Source: Eisenbergiella tayi (GTDB taxonomy: Bacteria > Bacillota > Clostridia > Lachnospirales > Lachnospiraceae). From it: DNA of 64,000 nucleotides. Positions within the stretch are counted from its first letter, which is position 1. Each line of letters starts with the position of its first letter. Position numbers and translations under genes: made by a program. The stretch lies in contig NZ_MPDJ01000015.1 of the NCBI RefSeq assembly GCF_001881565.1, forward strand, positions 1 through 64,000, written 5' to 3'. Below the pieces are notes generated by a model. It was not told where the DNA came from, ran no database searches, and was given only the letters and a program-made list of their open reading frames with translations. Of this stretch, positions 8,047 to 16,862 are shown in pieces.

Positions 8047-8421
8047 TTAATCCCACCGCTCCGGAAGAAGCTCATCCAGCGTAAGCACTTTTCCCTTCAG
8101 CCGTATCCGGCAGGATAAATTATCATGGTTGATCTGATACATAAACTCCCGGCATCTTCCGCAGGGCGGAACAATTCCCGCATCCTGGCTTACCGCCACA
8201 AGCTTCACAATCCGGCTTTCCCCTGCAGTAACCATGGCCGCAATTGCTGCATGCTCCGCACAAAAGCCCATGGAACAGGGCGTATCAATGCATACTCCCC
8301 TGTATACATTTCCCAGATCTGTGAGAAGGGCCGCAGCCACACTTCCTGCATAAGAGCTGTCCGACAGTTCCCTTGGATTTAACGTACGGTATGCAATGTC
8401 CGTTAACTCATCAAATTCCAT
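8047..8421 (-). CDS. cdd: Cytidine deaminase
   Basis: 124 residues, the normal length of the small tetrameric cytidine deaminase, which converts (deoxy)cytidine to (deoxy)uridine for pyrimidine salvage. The zinc and catalytic motifs [10 protein letters not shown] and PPCGRCRE are intact. The frame stays open upstream to 8562, but GGAAGG sits 7-8 bases before the ATG at 8421 and family similarity begins there. It lies between an arginase-family gene and the alcohol dehydrogenase, an unusual setting for pyrimidine salvage. Confidence 0.88.
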   Translation of the reverse strand: MEFDELTDIAYRTLNPRELSDSSYAGSVAAALLTDLGNVYRGVCIDTPCSMGFCAEHAAIAAMVTAGESRIVKLVAVSQDAGIVPPCGRCREFMYQINHDNLSCRIRLKGKVLTLDELLPERWD

Positions 8422-8465
8422 TTGTTTTCCTTCCTCCACGCCTTTCCTTTTCCGTCCCCGGTACT

Positions 8466-9245
8466 TCATAAAACCTGGCTTTTCAGGAACTCCATCAGCT
8501 TTTGGTTGACGGAATCGTTCCTTTTTACCGCCTCCAGGCCTTTTCCCAGAATATCGGGACATTCGCCGCAGATATCAATACCGATAATGGTGTGACAGCG
8601 GATCAGCAGCCGCAGAATCGCTTCCAGCATGGCAATACTCATATTTCCCTGATCCCAGTCCGTGATCTCCTCCTGGGGCCGAAGCACGTCTTTGTCAATG
8701 GATATGTATATGGGCAGCTTCACATGCTCCCCGGCAAAAGCCTGCCAGTCCTTTGTCATTCCCAGGAAATCCGTGGTAAAGCACAGCAGGCGATCGCGGT
8801 AGTCTTCCCCGATAGCTTCCAGGGCATGCTTATCCATGCCAATCATGACTACCTTCCGCAGAAAAGGGTTCGTGTCCAGCGCATCCTTTACCCAGGAACC
8901 GCAGGACAGCAGCTCCCCGAAGCGGGACGGCTGCATATCTGTATGATGATCAAACAGAACCAATACAAAATCCTCCCGGATTTTGTCCGTCCAGAACTTG
9001 CTTATATAGTGGAAATTACCGGAATCGATAAAATGCACTCCCATCGGAGACAGATTCTCTATCCGCTCCCGGATTTCCCTGCCGGCCTCTTCATCACAAT
9101 ACCCGTTCACTCCCTTAAGCCCCGTGAAATCCATCCACAGATGAGGTTCCTTCCGGTAAAAATACTCCTGTTCATAAACATGGGTAAAATTCATCATCAC
9201 CACAGGCGCAGCTGACTGCTGCCATTTCTTATCCTTATTCCGCAT
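8466..9245 (-). CDS. Arginase/agmatinase-superfamily protein
   Basis: 259 residues of ureohydrolase fold. Metal-binding motifs are recognisable but not canonical: FDHHTD in place of DAHxD, and SIDKDVLRP followed by TDWDQG in place of SxDxDxxDP. A first GGDH-type motif is not clear. This fits the divergent arginase-family proteins of Clostridia more than true arginase, so the substrate may be another guanidino or amide compound. ATG 9245 is chosen because AGGAG stands 5 bases before it; the in-frame ATG at 9266 has no site. Third gene of the operon. Confidence 0.75.
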   Translation of the reverse strand: MRNKDKKWQQSAAPVVMMNFTHVYEQEYFYRKEPHLWMDFTGLKGVNGYCDEEAGREIRERIENLSPMGVHFIDSGNFHYISKFWTDKIREDFVLVLFDHHTDMQPSRFGELLSCGSWVKDALDTNPFLRKVVMIGMDKHALEAIGEDYRDRLLCFTTDFLGMTKDWQAFAGEHVKLPIYISIDKDVLRPQEEITDWDQGNMSIAMLEAILRLLIRCHTIIGIDICGECPDILGKGLEAVKRNDSVNQKLMEFLKSQVL

Positions 9246-9296
9246 TTTCACTCCTGTCCGGCTCACACATCCCTTCCCGGCCGCACATACATAAGG

Positions 9297-10571
9297 CTAT
9301 CCGGCAAGGGGATCCTTCCTGTTGAAAATTTCCACGTTCACCGCATTATCCTGTTTCGCCACAATGGTGGTGCATACTGCGTCCCCTGTAATGTTCACCG
9401 CAGTCCTCGTCATATCCAGGATCCTGTCAATCCCCATAATCAGCCCGATTGCCTCAACCGGCAGCCCTACAGAATTGAAAACCATGGATAAGGTTATCAG
9501 GCCGACGCTTGGCACGCCTGCCGTTCCTATGGAAGCGAGCGTGGCTGTGGCTATTACCGTGAGAAAATCTGCCGCAGACAGATGGATATGGAATGCCTGT
9601 GCCGCAAATACCACAGCCACTCCCTGCATGATCGCCGTTCCGTCCATATTGATCGTAGCCCCCAGGGGAATCGTAAAGGAGGATATTTTCTTACTCACCC
9701 CCATTTTCTTATGAAGGGTATCAATAGAAAGGGGAATGGTCGCATTGGAGGTCGCGGTGGAAAAGGCAAACGCCATGACCGGGGCAAATTTTTTCAGGAA
9801 CTTCACCGGGCTGAGCCCTGTGAACAGCTTCAGAAGCACCTGATATACCACGAGCCCCTGTACCGCCAGTGCCAGGAATACGGCAAACATATATTTCAGC
9901 AGGGGAACGAAAGCATCGAGCCCCAGGCCTGCAAAGGTTCTGGCGATTAGGCAGAACACCCCCACAGGTGCCAGCTTCATGACTCCCATCGTCATATCCA
10001 TCATTATATCATTAAACTGGCTGAAAAAGGAAGAAACCGTATCCGCTTTTTCTCCCCTGTGGGCCAGAATGACACCAAGGATCAGGGCAAAAAGAATAAT
10101 GGGCAGCATTTCCCCCTCTGCCAGTGCCCCCAGAGGGTTGGTCGGAATGATATTCAATATTGTATCCACGATGCTCGTTTTTTCCGCAATCACCGTTTCC
10201 GTCCCCTGGATTTTCCCCAAATCAAGCCCCAGCCCCGGATTGATCAGGCCGGCGAGGAAAATCGCCACACTGATGGCCACCGCCGTGGTCAGCAGGTAAA
10301 ATCCGATGGTTTTCACGCCCACCCTGCCCAGTCTTTTCGTATCGCCGATAGCCATACTGCCGCAGACCAGGGAACAGAAAACCAGAGGAACCACCAGCAT
10401 CTGCATCAGCCGGATGAACCCCTGCCCGATCACATAAAAAATGCCGTTCACGATGACGGTATCCCTGAAATACCCCTCAGGAACCCACAGATTTAATACC
10501 AGGCCGGTAAACGCCCCGCATAATAATGCAATAAAAATAACCGTAGTGAGGTTCTTTTTCTTTTTTTTCAT
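9297..10571 (-). CDS. Dicarboxylate/amino acid:cation symporter (DAACS, GltP-like)
   Basis: A 424-residue polytopic membrane protein of the sodium/proton-coupled glutamate-aspartate-dicarboxylate family. Typical elements are the serine/threonine-rich reentrant region STATSNATIPLSI, the NMDGTAIM motif in the transport core and TAVNITGD near the end. A lysine-rich N-terminus fits a cytoplasmic start. Its ATG directly abuts the stop of the preceding SDR gene (TAAATG), indicating coupled translation. It likely brings an acidic amino acid or C4-dicarboxylate to the enzymes encoded behind it. Confidence 0.9.
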   Translation of the reverse strand: MKKKKKNLTTVIFIALLCGAFTGLVLNLWVPEGYFRDTVIVNGIFYVIGQGFIRLMQMLVVPLVFCSLVCGSMAIGDTKRLGRVGVKTIGFYLLTTAVAISVAIFLAGLINPGLGLDLGKIQGTETVIAEKTSIVDTILNIIPTNPLGALAEGEMLPIILFALILGVILAHRGEKADTVSSFFSQFNDIMMDMTMGVMKLAPVGVFCLIARTFAGLGLDAFVPLLKYMFAVFLALAVQGLVVYQVLLKLFTGLSPVKFLKKFAPVMAFAFSTATSNATIPLSIDTLHKKMGVSKKISSFTIPLGATINMDGTAIMQGVAVVFAAQAFHIHLSAADFLTVIATATLASIGTAGVPSVGLITLSMVFNSVGLPVEAIGLIMGIDRILDMTRTAVNITGDAVCTTIVAKQDNAVNVEIFNRKDPLAG

Positions 10572-11429
10572 TTATCCCCATTCCTTTAAAGCATTTTTCA
10601 TATATTCTTCCAGCGCTGTTTCCCAGGAAACCGGAAGCTCTATCCCATCGAGACGGAGCATCAGATTATCCAGCACCGCATACGAAGGCCTGCCGTTCTC
10701 CATATCCTCATCTCCCGCCGCGATTTCCGTATTATTTCCCGCAAGCTCCATGATCCTCCGGGCGAACTCATATCTGCTGCACATGCCGCCGCATACCGCA
10801 TGATAAAGCCCATAGGCATCCTTTTCCAGAAGCCGGTAAATAACCTTTGCAAGCTCTTTTGCACTGGTGGGCGAGCCCATCTGGTTTTCCTGCACTCTGA
10901 TCACCTTTTGGGTTTCCGCGCTTTTCAGCAGTCTGGTCACAAAATTATCCCCGTTTCCGTAAACCCAGGAGCTGCGGATGATCAGATAGCGGGGCGCAAT
11001 GGTTTTCACAAATTCCTCTCCCGCCAGCTTGGATTTCCCATATACGGAAACCGGCGTGGGCACGGAAAATTCATTATAAGGCTCCTCCGCCCTTCCATCG
11101 AAAATATCATCCGTGGAAATCTGTACCATTTCCGCATGCACGCTTCTTGCCGCCACGCTTAAATTTCTGGCCCCAATGGCATTCACCTTATATGCCAGAT
11201 CACTGTTTTCCTCACAAAAAGCAATGCCGCAGATTCCGGCGCAGTTGATGATCACATCGGGACGGTTCATTTCCACATAAGCCCGCACCTCATCCATATT
11301 GGTGATATCCACCTCATCCCTGTCTGTCAGAAGCACATCCAGCTCCGTCGTATCCAGCATCCTTGCGAATGCGCTGCCCACCTGTCCCTGGGCTCCTGTA
11401 ATCCAAATCCGTTCATGTTGTAACAGCAT
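10572..11429 (-). CDS. RmlD-like NAD(P)-dependent sugar nucleotide reductase (SDR)
   Basis: 285 residues of the extended short-chain dehydrogenase family closest to dTDP-4-dehydrorhamnose reductase. Cofactor motif ITGAQGQVGSAF, the STDDIFDG strand, and the catalytic YGKSK (YxxxK) are present. No rmlA, rmlB or rmlC gene is nearby, and it heads an operon with a symporter, an arginase-like enzyme, cytidine deaminase and an alcohol dehydrogenase, so a role in rhamnose synthesis is doubtful. Start ATG 11429 has GAGGAG 6-7 bases upstream. Confidence 0.82.
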   Translation of the reverse strand: MLLQHERIWITGAQGQVGSAFARMLDTTELDVLLTDRDEVDITNMDEVRAYVEMNRPDVIINCAGICGIAFCEENSDLAYKVNAIGARNLSVAARSVHAEMVQISTDDIFDGRAEEPYNEFSVPTPVSVYGKSKLAGEEFVKTIAPRYLIIRSSWVYGNGDNFVTRLLKSAETQKVIRVQENQMGSPTSAKELAKVIYRLLEKDAYGLYHAVCGGMCSRYEFARRIMELAGNNTEIAAGDEDMENGRPSYAVLDNLMLRLDGIELPVSWETALEEYMKNALKEWG

Positions 11430-11491
11430 TCTGTCTCTCCTCTTTTATCTCCGCCCGGATGCGTTTTCCCGCAGCCGGCGTCAGGCCCCGT

Positions 11492-11548
11492 CCCATCGTT
11501 TCGGATGGAGTTAAAAGACTCAGGCGTTATTTGCATATCGTCTGAGTC
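11492..11548 (-). promoter_or_regulatory. Structured 5' leader of the SDR operon
   Basis: On the minus strand, GACTCAG (11548-11542) pairs with CTGAGTC (11523-11517) around an 18-base loop and is followed by TTTT, like an attenuator. A second hairpin, CCATC..GATGG (within 11509-11492), follows. The leader from the inferred start near 11622 to the gene is about 190 nt. No riboswitch class is recognised. Confidence 0.45.
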
Positions 11549-11594
11549 CTCCGAAGCCCGCCGTCCGTTAATCCGGGACGCACAGCTTTTTCTT

Positions 11595-11617
11595 ATTTCC
11601 CATACTGTATGGGAAAT
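11595..11617. promoter_or_regulatory. 23-bp perfect palindromic operator
   Basis: ATTTCCCATAC, a central T, then GTATGGGAAAT: a perfect palindrome that begins about 12 bp downstream of the -10 on the minus strand. The position, covering roughly +5 to +28, is typical for a repressor site. No adjacent regulator gene is obvious. Confidence 0.65.
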
Positions 11618-11628
11618 TGTAATAATTT

Positions 11629-11657
11629 ATTATAAAAAAACAGGCTTTTTACGTCAA
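11629..11657 (-). promoter_or_regulatory. Sigma-A type promoter of the SDR-symporter operon
   Basis: On the minus strand TTGACG (11657-11652) is followed after exactly 17 bp by TATAAT (11634-11629). This near-consensus promoter explains transcription of the five genes 11429 to 6979. Confidence 0.75.
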
Positions 11658-11886
11658 CTCCTATTTTAAGCTTTTCCATTTGTCTCACTTTCCTGAAAAC
11701 GTATACTGCTAGTATTTAACTTAATTGCTATTTTTATCCGCCTCACCGTGAACCGGATCTTGCTTTCTCTGTCTTTTTCACATGCCATATCGCCGAAAAT
11801 CTTTCCAAAATCCGGCCTAAAAGGCGAAAAAATGCCGAAAAATTTAAAAAATGCAAAAAAGTTATCCTTCCTAATAGAAACTGGTG

Positions 11887-11945
11887 TATAATACAACCAA
11901 ATTGTTCAGAAAGACAGATGTGTTTCTGTCACAGACAATTGTTCA
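11887..11945 (+). promoter_or_regulatory. liv promoter -10 with repeat-rich control region
   Basis: TATAAT at 11887-11892 is the likely -10; the -35 is poor. Immediately downstream AATTGTTCA occurs at 11900-11908 and again at 11937-11945, and between them GACAGA (11913-11918) faces TCTGTC (11925-11930). The symmetrical arrangement looks like a regulator-binding region within the leader of livK. Confidence 0.5.
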
Positions 11946-11974
11946 CGACACTAATAAATGAGGAGGAACTAATT

Positions 11975-13213
11975 ATGAAAAAGGCACTTAGTATCTTTTG
12001 CGCAGCTGCTATGTGTACCGGTATCCTTGCAGGATGCGGAAACACAGGATCCACTGCCGAGACTACTCCGGCTGCCCCCGCAGAATCCGTACAGGCTGAT
12101 TCCCAAGCTGCGGAAACTCCTGCGGCAGATGCTGCAGACAACACAGCCGCCGGCGGGGTTTTTAAAATCGGCGGTACGGCACCGCTCACAGGAGCCGCTG
12201 CTATTTACGGCAACGCAGTTAAAAACGGCGCGCAGATTGCGGTCGATGAAATTAACGCAGAAGGCGGAGCTGTTCAGTTTGACCTGAAATATGAAGATGA
12301 TGAAAACGATCCGGAAAAGGCAGTTTCCGCATACAATGCCCTGAAGGACTGGGGAGTCCAGCTTTCACTCGGCTCCGTTACCACAAAACCCTGTGAGGCT
12401 ACTTCCACAGATCATTTTGCAGACCGTATCTTTTCCTTAACCCCTTCCGCATCTTCCACGGCTGTTACGGAAGGAAAAGATAACGTATTCCAGATGTGCT
12501 TCGCAGATCCCAACCAGGGTACTGCATCCGCAGATTATATTTCCGAAAAACAGCTGGGTACAAAGATTGCGGTTATCTATCGTAATGACGATGTTTATTC
12601 CAGCGGAATTTATGAAAAATTCAAGGCTCAGGCAGAATCCAACGGCCTGGAAATTGTATCCGCCACCACCTTCACCGATGCAAGCTCCAATGATTTCTCC
12701 GTTCAGCTAGGAGAAGCTAAAAATGCAGGAGCGGATCTTCTCTTCCTGCCCATCTATTATCAGCCTGCATCCCTGATTCTGAAGCAGGCAAGCGACATGG
12801 GCTACACCCCCACCGTATTCGGTGTTGACGGTATGGACGGTATCCTGACTCTGGAAGGCTTTGATACCTCCCTGGCAGAAGGCGTAATGCTGCTGACCCC
12901 CTTCAATGCAGATGCGGAAGATGAAAAAACAAAGAGCTTCGTAAGCAAATATAAAGAGCAGTTCGGCGACGTTCCCAACCAGTTTGCAGCGGATGCCTAT
13001 GACTGTGTATACGCATACAAGACTGCCCTTGAAAATTCCGGAGCAACAGCCGATATGACGGCAGAGGAACTGTGCGAAAAGATGATCCAGTCCTTTACCT
13101 CCATGACCTTTGACGGACTGACAGGCGAAGGTGTAACCTGGGATTCCACCGGCGCAGTTTCCAAGAGCCCTAAGGGTATGATTATCGAAAACGGCGCATA
13201 TGTGGGTCTGTAA
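11975..13213 (+). CDS. livK: Branched-chain amino acid ABC transporter, substrate-binding lipoprotein
   Basis: A 412-residue type I periplasmic-binding protein (LivK/Peripla_BP_6). The signal peptide ends at lipobox C21 (ILAGC), followed by a low-complexity Ala/Thr/Glu linker and the binding domain, which opens with FKIGGTAPLTGAAA and continues with IAVDEINAEGG. It delivers a branched-chain or related amino acid to LivHM. ATG 11975 has AGGAGG 8-9 bases upstream; the longer frame from 11918 would precede the signal peptide. A hairpin behind the gene probably reduces read-through, giving more binding protein than membrane subunits. Confidence 0.93.
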   Translation: MKKALSIFCAAAMCTGILAGCGNTGSTAETTPAAPAESVQADSQAAETPAADAADNTAAGGVFKIGGTAPLTGAAAIYGNAVKNGAQIAVDEINAEGGAVQFDLKYEDDENDPEKAVSAYNALKDWGVQLSLGSVTTKPCEATSTDHFADRIFSLTPSASSTAVTEGKDNVFQMCFADPNQGTASADYISEKQLGTKIAVIYRNDDVYSSGIYEKFKAQAESNGLEIVSATTFTDASSNDFSVQLGEAKNAGADLLFLPIYYQPASLILKQASDMGYTPTVFGVDGMDGILTLEGFDTSLAEGVMLLTPFNADAEDEKTKSFVSKYKEQFGDVPNQFAADAYDCVYAYKTALENSGATADMTAEELCEKMIQSFTSMTFDGLTGEGVTWDSTGAVSKSPKGMIIENGAYVGL

Positions 13214-13245
13214 TTCAACGGACTGCCCATAATACAAATACCGCA

Positions 13246-13291
13246 GGGGAGCGCGCTATCATCAGCGATAGGTTGCTCCCTTGTTCCTTTT
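13246..13291 (+). terminator. Intra-operon hairpin behind livK
   Basis: GGGAGC-GCTATC pairs with GATAG-GCTCCC, then TTGTTCCTTTT. This leaky terminator or processing stem separates livK from the permease genes. A second imperfect stem follows at 13296-13311 / 13333-13348. Confidence 0.6.
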
Positions 13292-13374
13292 ACAGTCGTT
13301 GGTGCAGGGCGGTCGTCTGCCCTGCGGACCATCGCCCTGGGCCAGCGACACCAAGAAAAAGTGAGGTGTATTCC

Positions 13375-14256
13375 ATGACCTTTTTATCTTATCTGATCAG
13401 CGGCGTCAGCCTGGGCAGTATCTATGCTATCATCGCACTCGGTTATACCATGGTTTATGGTATCGCAAAAATGCTGAATTTTGCCCACGGTGATGTCATC
13501 ATGGTGGGAGCATATATTTCCTTCTGTACCACCAGCTATCTGGGCCTTTCCCCTTTTATATCCGTGCTGTTTTCCATTATTGTCTGCACCGCTCTGGGCA
13601 TTGTTGTGGAGCGGCTGGCATACAAGCCCCTGCGGAAGGCGCCTTCCCTGGCCGTACTCATTACAGCCATCGGCGTATCTTACTTTCTGCAGAATGCAGC
13701 CCTGCTGATATGGGGATCCAGCCCCAAAACCTTTTCTTCCGTAGTAGGGAACTGGTCCCTGAAGCTTTTTGACGGAGAACTGACCATTTCCGGTGTCACC
13801 ATTGTCACCGTATTGGCCTGTATCGTTATCATGATAGCCCTGACCCTGTTCACTACCAAAACCAAGACAGGAACCGCCATGCGTGCCGTATCCGAGGATA
13901 AGGGTGCTGCACAGCTCATGGGAATCAGTGTTAACTCCACCATTTCCATAACCTTTGCCATAGGCTCCGGACTCGCGGCTATTGCCGGCGTGCTTTTATG
14001 TTCCGCTTACCCCACCCTTATGCCCACCACAGGCTCCATGCCGGGCATCAAGGCTTTTACCGCTGCTGTCTTCGGCGGTATCGGCTCCATTCCCGGGGCT
14101 ATGCTGGGCGGTATCCTTCTGGGTATCATAGAAATCTTTGCCAAGGCTTATATTTCCACCCAGCTTTCCGATGCTGTGGTTTTTGCCATGCTGATACTTG
14201 TCCTCATCGTCAAGCCTGACGGCCTGCTGGGCAAACATATCAATGAGAAAGTGTGA
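13375..14256 (+). CDS. livH: Branched-chain amino acid ABC transporter permease LivH
   Basis: A 293-residue integral membrane permease with about eight spans. It opens with the standard LivH signature (GSIYAIIALGYTMVYGI, then LNFAHGD) and carries the family's EAA-like loop and GGIGSIPGAMLGG near the C-terminus. The ATG at 13375 follows GTGAGGTG; the frame open from 13273 runs through the intergenic hairpins and is not used. It pairs with LivM to form the channel. Confidence 0.93.
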   Translation: MTFLSYLISGVSLGSIYAIIALGYTMVYGIAKMLNFAHGDVIMVGAYISFCTTSYLGLSPFISVLFSIIVCTALGIVVERLAYKPLRKAPSLAVLITAIGVSYFLQNAALLIWGSSPKTFSSVVGNWSLKLFDGELTISGVTIVTVLACIVIMIALTLFTTKTKTGTAMRAVSEDKGAAQLMGISVNSTISITFAIGSGLAAIAGVLLCSAYPTLMPTTGSMPGIKAFTAAVFGGIGSIPGAMLGGILLGIIEIFAKAYISTQLSDAVVFAMLILVLIVKPDGLLGKHINEKV

Positions 14257-14266
14257 GGTAGATGGT

Positions 14267-15349
14267 ATGAAATCTATAAAAAAACGGATGGCCGGCAGGC
14301 GTGACAGCCTGATTTCCTTCGGCATTGTTATCCTCGCCTACATCGTAATACAGATCATGATATCCACCGGAAATATCTCTTCCTCCCTGAAGGGACAGCT
14401 TGTTCCCATCTGTGCCTATATTGTAATGGCGGTTTCCTTAAACCTGACCGTAGGCTTTCTGGGCGAGCTGTCGCTGGGGCATGCAGGCTTTATGTCCGTC
14501 GGCGCCTTCACCGGCATCGTTGTGACCACCAGCCTTGCCCAGGCGATTCCCTCCGCCCCTCTCCGTCTGGCCATCGCCATGATCATCGGCGGTATTTTTG
14601 CCGCTGTGGCCGGGGTTATTGTTGGTGTGCCGGTTTTACGTCTGAAGGGAGACTACCTGGCTATCGTCACGCTTGCCTTCGGTGAAATCATAAAAAACAT
14701 AATCAATGTGCTTTATATAGGAATGGACGGCAATGGCCTCCATTTCAGCCTTCTGGAACAGCGCTTCGCCCTGGAGGACGGGGGAAAAATGATTATCAAC
14801 GGGCCCATGGGAGTCAGCGGGGTTACCAAAATTTCCTCCTTTACTTCCGGTATTATCCTTATACTCATCACCCTGTTCCTCATCCTTAACCTGGTTCACA
14901 GCCGGACCGGACGCGCCGTCATGTCTGTGCGCGATAACCGTATCGCCGCAGAAAGCATCGGTATTTCCGCCACCCGCTACCGGCTTCTGGCCTTCGTTAT
15001 TTCCGCAGCCTTTGCCGGTATGGCAGGCACCCTGTATGCCATGAATTTTTCCACGGTAACAGCGAATAAATTCGACTTCAACACCTCCATCCTGGTGCTT
15101 GTTTTCGTCGTTCTCGGCGGTCTGGGCAATATCTGGGGTTCCATCATAGCCGCCGCCCTGCTTACGGTTCTGCCTGAGCTTCTGCGCGGCCTTAACGATT
15201 ACCGCATGCTCATTTATGCAATCCTGCTGATCGTCATGATGATCTTCAACAATTCCGGCCTGAAAACGCGCCTTCTGGAAAAAAGAGCCGCACGCCGCGC
15301 CGGTGACCCGCAGAAAAAGACCGAATTATCCGATAAGGAGGAGGTATAA
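14267..15349 (+). CDS. livM: Branched-chain amino acid ABC transporter permease LivM
   Basis: 360 residues, second membrane subunit of the LIV transporter. A basic N-terminus leads into several hydrophobic spans, with the LivM hallmarks LGHAGFMSVGAF, LRLKGDYLAIVTLAFGEI and the GLGNIWGSI segment. The C-terminal tail after residue 340 is charged and cytoplasmic. ATG 14267 follows TGAGGTAG 10 bp after the livH stop; the open frame starting at 14198 overlaps livH and is not used. Confidence 0.93.
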   Translation: MKSIKKRMAGRRDSLISFGIVILAYIVIQIMISTGNISSSLKGQLVPICAYIVMAVSLNLTVGFLGELSLGHAGFMSVGAFTGIVVTTSLAQAIPSAPLRLAIAMIIGGIFAAVAGVIVGVPVLRLKGDYLAIVTLAFGEIIKNIINVLYIGMDGNGLHFSLLEQRFALEDGGKMIINGPMGVSGVTKISSFTSGIILILITLFLILNLVHSRTGRAVMSVRDNRIAAESIGISATRYRLLAFVISAAFAGMAGTLYAMNFSTVTANKFDFNTSILVLVFVVLGGLGNIWGSIIAAALLTVLPELLRGLNDYRMLIYAILLIVMMIFNNSGLKTRLLEKRAARRAGDPQKKTELSDKEEV

Positions 15350-15351
15350 CT

Positions 15352-16110
15352 ATGGCAATGCTGGATGTGACAAAACTTAGCATCTCCTTCGGCGGCCTGC
15401 GGGCTGTAGATGAATTGACCATGCAGATTGAAGAAGGCGGCCTGGTAGGCCTTATCGGCCCCAACGGAGCCGGTAAAACCACCGTGTTCAACATGCTTAC
15501 CGGTGTATATCTTCCCACCGAAGGCGGAATCCGCCTGGACGGGAAAAATCTGATAGGCAAAAAGCCCGCGGATATCTGCAAAATGGGCGTCGCCCGTACC
15601 TTTCAGAATATCCGCCTTTTCCCAAAACTGTCCGTACTGGATAATGTAAAAGCCGGACTCCATAACCAGGTTACCTACTCCCTGGCAGAAAGCATGCTGC
15701 ACCTTGGCGGCTATTCCAAAAAAGAAAAGGATATGGATCAAAGGGCACTGGAAATCCTCAGTGTATTCGGGCTTGACAGCTCCGCCAACGATTTGGCGTC
15801 CAACCTGCCCTACGGCAAACAGCGTAAACTGGAAATCTCCCGTGCGCTTGCCACCAGCCCCAAGCTTCTCCTGCTGGATGAGCCTGCCGCCGGTATGAAT
15901 CCCAACGAAACCGGAGAACTGATGGAAACCATCAGTCTTGTCCGTAAAAAATACGGTGTGACCATTCTTCTGATCGAACATGATATGAAGCTGGTACAGG
16001 GTATCTGTGAATACCTGTATGTATTGAACTTCGGCAAACTGCTGGCAGAAGGAACGCCTGCCCAGGTGCTGAACGACCCGGCGGTCATCAAGGCCTATCT
16101 GGGCGATTAA
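15352..16110 (+). CDS. livG: Branched-chain amino acid ABC transporter ATPase LivG
   Basis: 252 residues, one complete ATPase domain: Walker A GPNGAGKTT, Q-loop region FQNIRLF, signature LPYGKQRKLEI, Walker B LLLLDEPAAGM and H-loop IEHDMKLV. The long LivG-specific helical insertion between Walker A and the signature is present. The start lies 2 bp after livM with GGAGGAGG before it. It drives uptake together with LivF. Confidence 0.94.
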   Translation: MAMLDVTKLSISFGGLRAVDELTMQIEEGGLVGLIGPNGAGKTTVFNMLTGVYLPTEGGIRLDGKNLIGKKPADICKMGVARTFQNIRLFPKLSVLDNVKAGLHNQVTYSLAESMLHLGGYSKKEKDMDQRALEILSVFGLDSSANDLASNLPYGKQRKLEISRALATSPKLLLLDEPAAGMNPNETGELMETISLVRKKYGVTILLIEHDMKLVQGICEYLYVLNFGKLLAEGTPAQVLNDPAVIKAYLGD

Positions 16111-16125
16111 AGGAGGTCTTAATTT

Positions 16126-16836
16126 ATGTCAATGCTTACCGTAGAAAATCTGAATGTATATTATGGCATGATCCACGCATTGAAGGGCCTGTCCTTCCAT
16201 GTGGAAGAAGGAGAAATCGTCGCCCTCATCGGGGCCAACGGCGCCGGTAAAACAACGACCCTGCAGACCATCAGCGGTATTCTCCAGGCCAAATCCGGCT
16301 CCGTCAATTTCCAGGGCAAAGAGATAACCTCCGTCCCCGGAAACCAGATTGTAAAGCTGGGTATGTCCCATGTTCCGGAAGGCCGGCGTATGTTCTCCAA
16401 TCTTACCGTTTATGAAAACCTAATGATGGGAGCATATTCCCGCAAGGATAAGAAGCAGATCGCAGAAACTCTGGAAAAGGTATATGAACGTTTCCCCCGG
16501 CTGCAGGAACGTACCCGCCAGCTGGCAGGAACTCTGTCCGGCGGGGAACAGCAGATGCTGGCCATGGGCCGCGCCCTTATGGCACAGCCCCGCATTATCC
16601 TCATGGATGAACCTTCCATGGGCCTGTCTCCCCTGTTCGTCAACGAAATTTTTAATATCATCACGGAAGTTAACAAGCAGGGCGTTACCATCCTGCTGGT
16701 GGAACAGAATGCGAAAAAGGCTCTTTCCATCGCCAACCGTGCTTATGTCCTTGAAACCGGACGAATCGTCAATGAAGGAGACGCCCATGCCCTTCTCGAT
16801 GACGAATCCATCAAAAAAGCCTACCTGGGTGAATAG
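16126..16836 (+). CDS. livF: Branched-chain amino acid ABC transporter ATPase LivF
   Basis: 236 residues: Walker A GANGAGKTTT, signature LSGGEQQMLAMGRAL, Walker B IILMDEPSMGLSP, and the switch region LVEQNAKKAL. The EGRRMFSNLTVYENL segment is characteristic of LivF. AAAGGAGG precedes the ATG. It is the last transporter subunit; the kinase-like gene follows after 26 bp in the same transcript. Confidence 0.94.
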   Translation: MSMLTVENLNVYYGMIHALKGLSFHVEEGEIVALIGANGAGKTTTLQTISGILQAKSGSVNFQGKEITSVPGNQIVKLGMSHVPEGRRMFSNLTVYENLMMGAYSRKDKKQIAETLEKVYERFPRLQERTRQLAGTLSGGEQQMLAMGRALMAQPRIILMDEPSMGLSPLFVNEIFNIITEVNKQGVTILLVEQNAKKALSIANRAYVLETGRIVNEGDAHALLDDESIKKAYLGE

Positions 16837-16862
16837 TAAATCAGATCAAAGGGGGATTTTAT

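Noticed and set aside
8502-9215. 237-codon + strand frame opposite the arginase-family gene
   Set aside because: No start signal, no family resemblance; the minus-strand gene fits the operon.
11492-11622. Known riboswitch in the SDR operon leader
   Set aside because: The hairpins do not match any riboswitch core I can recall; only a simple attenuator-like stem is supported.
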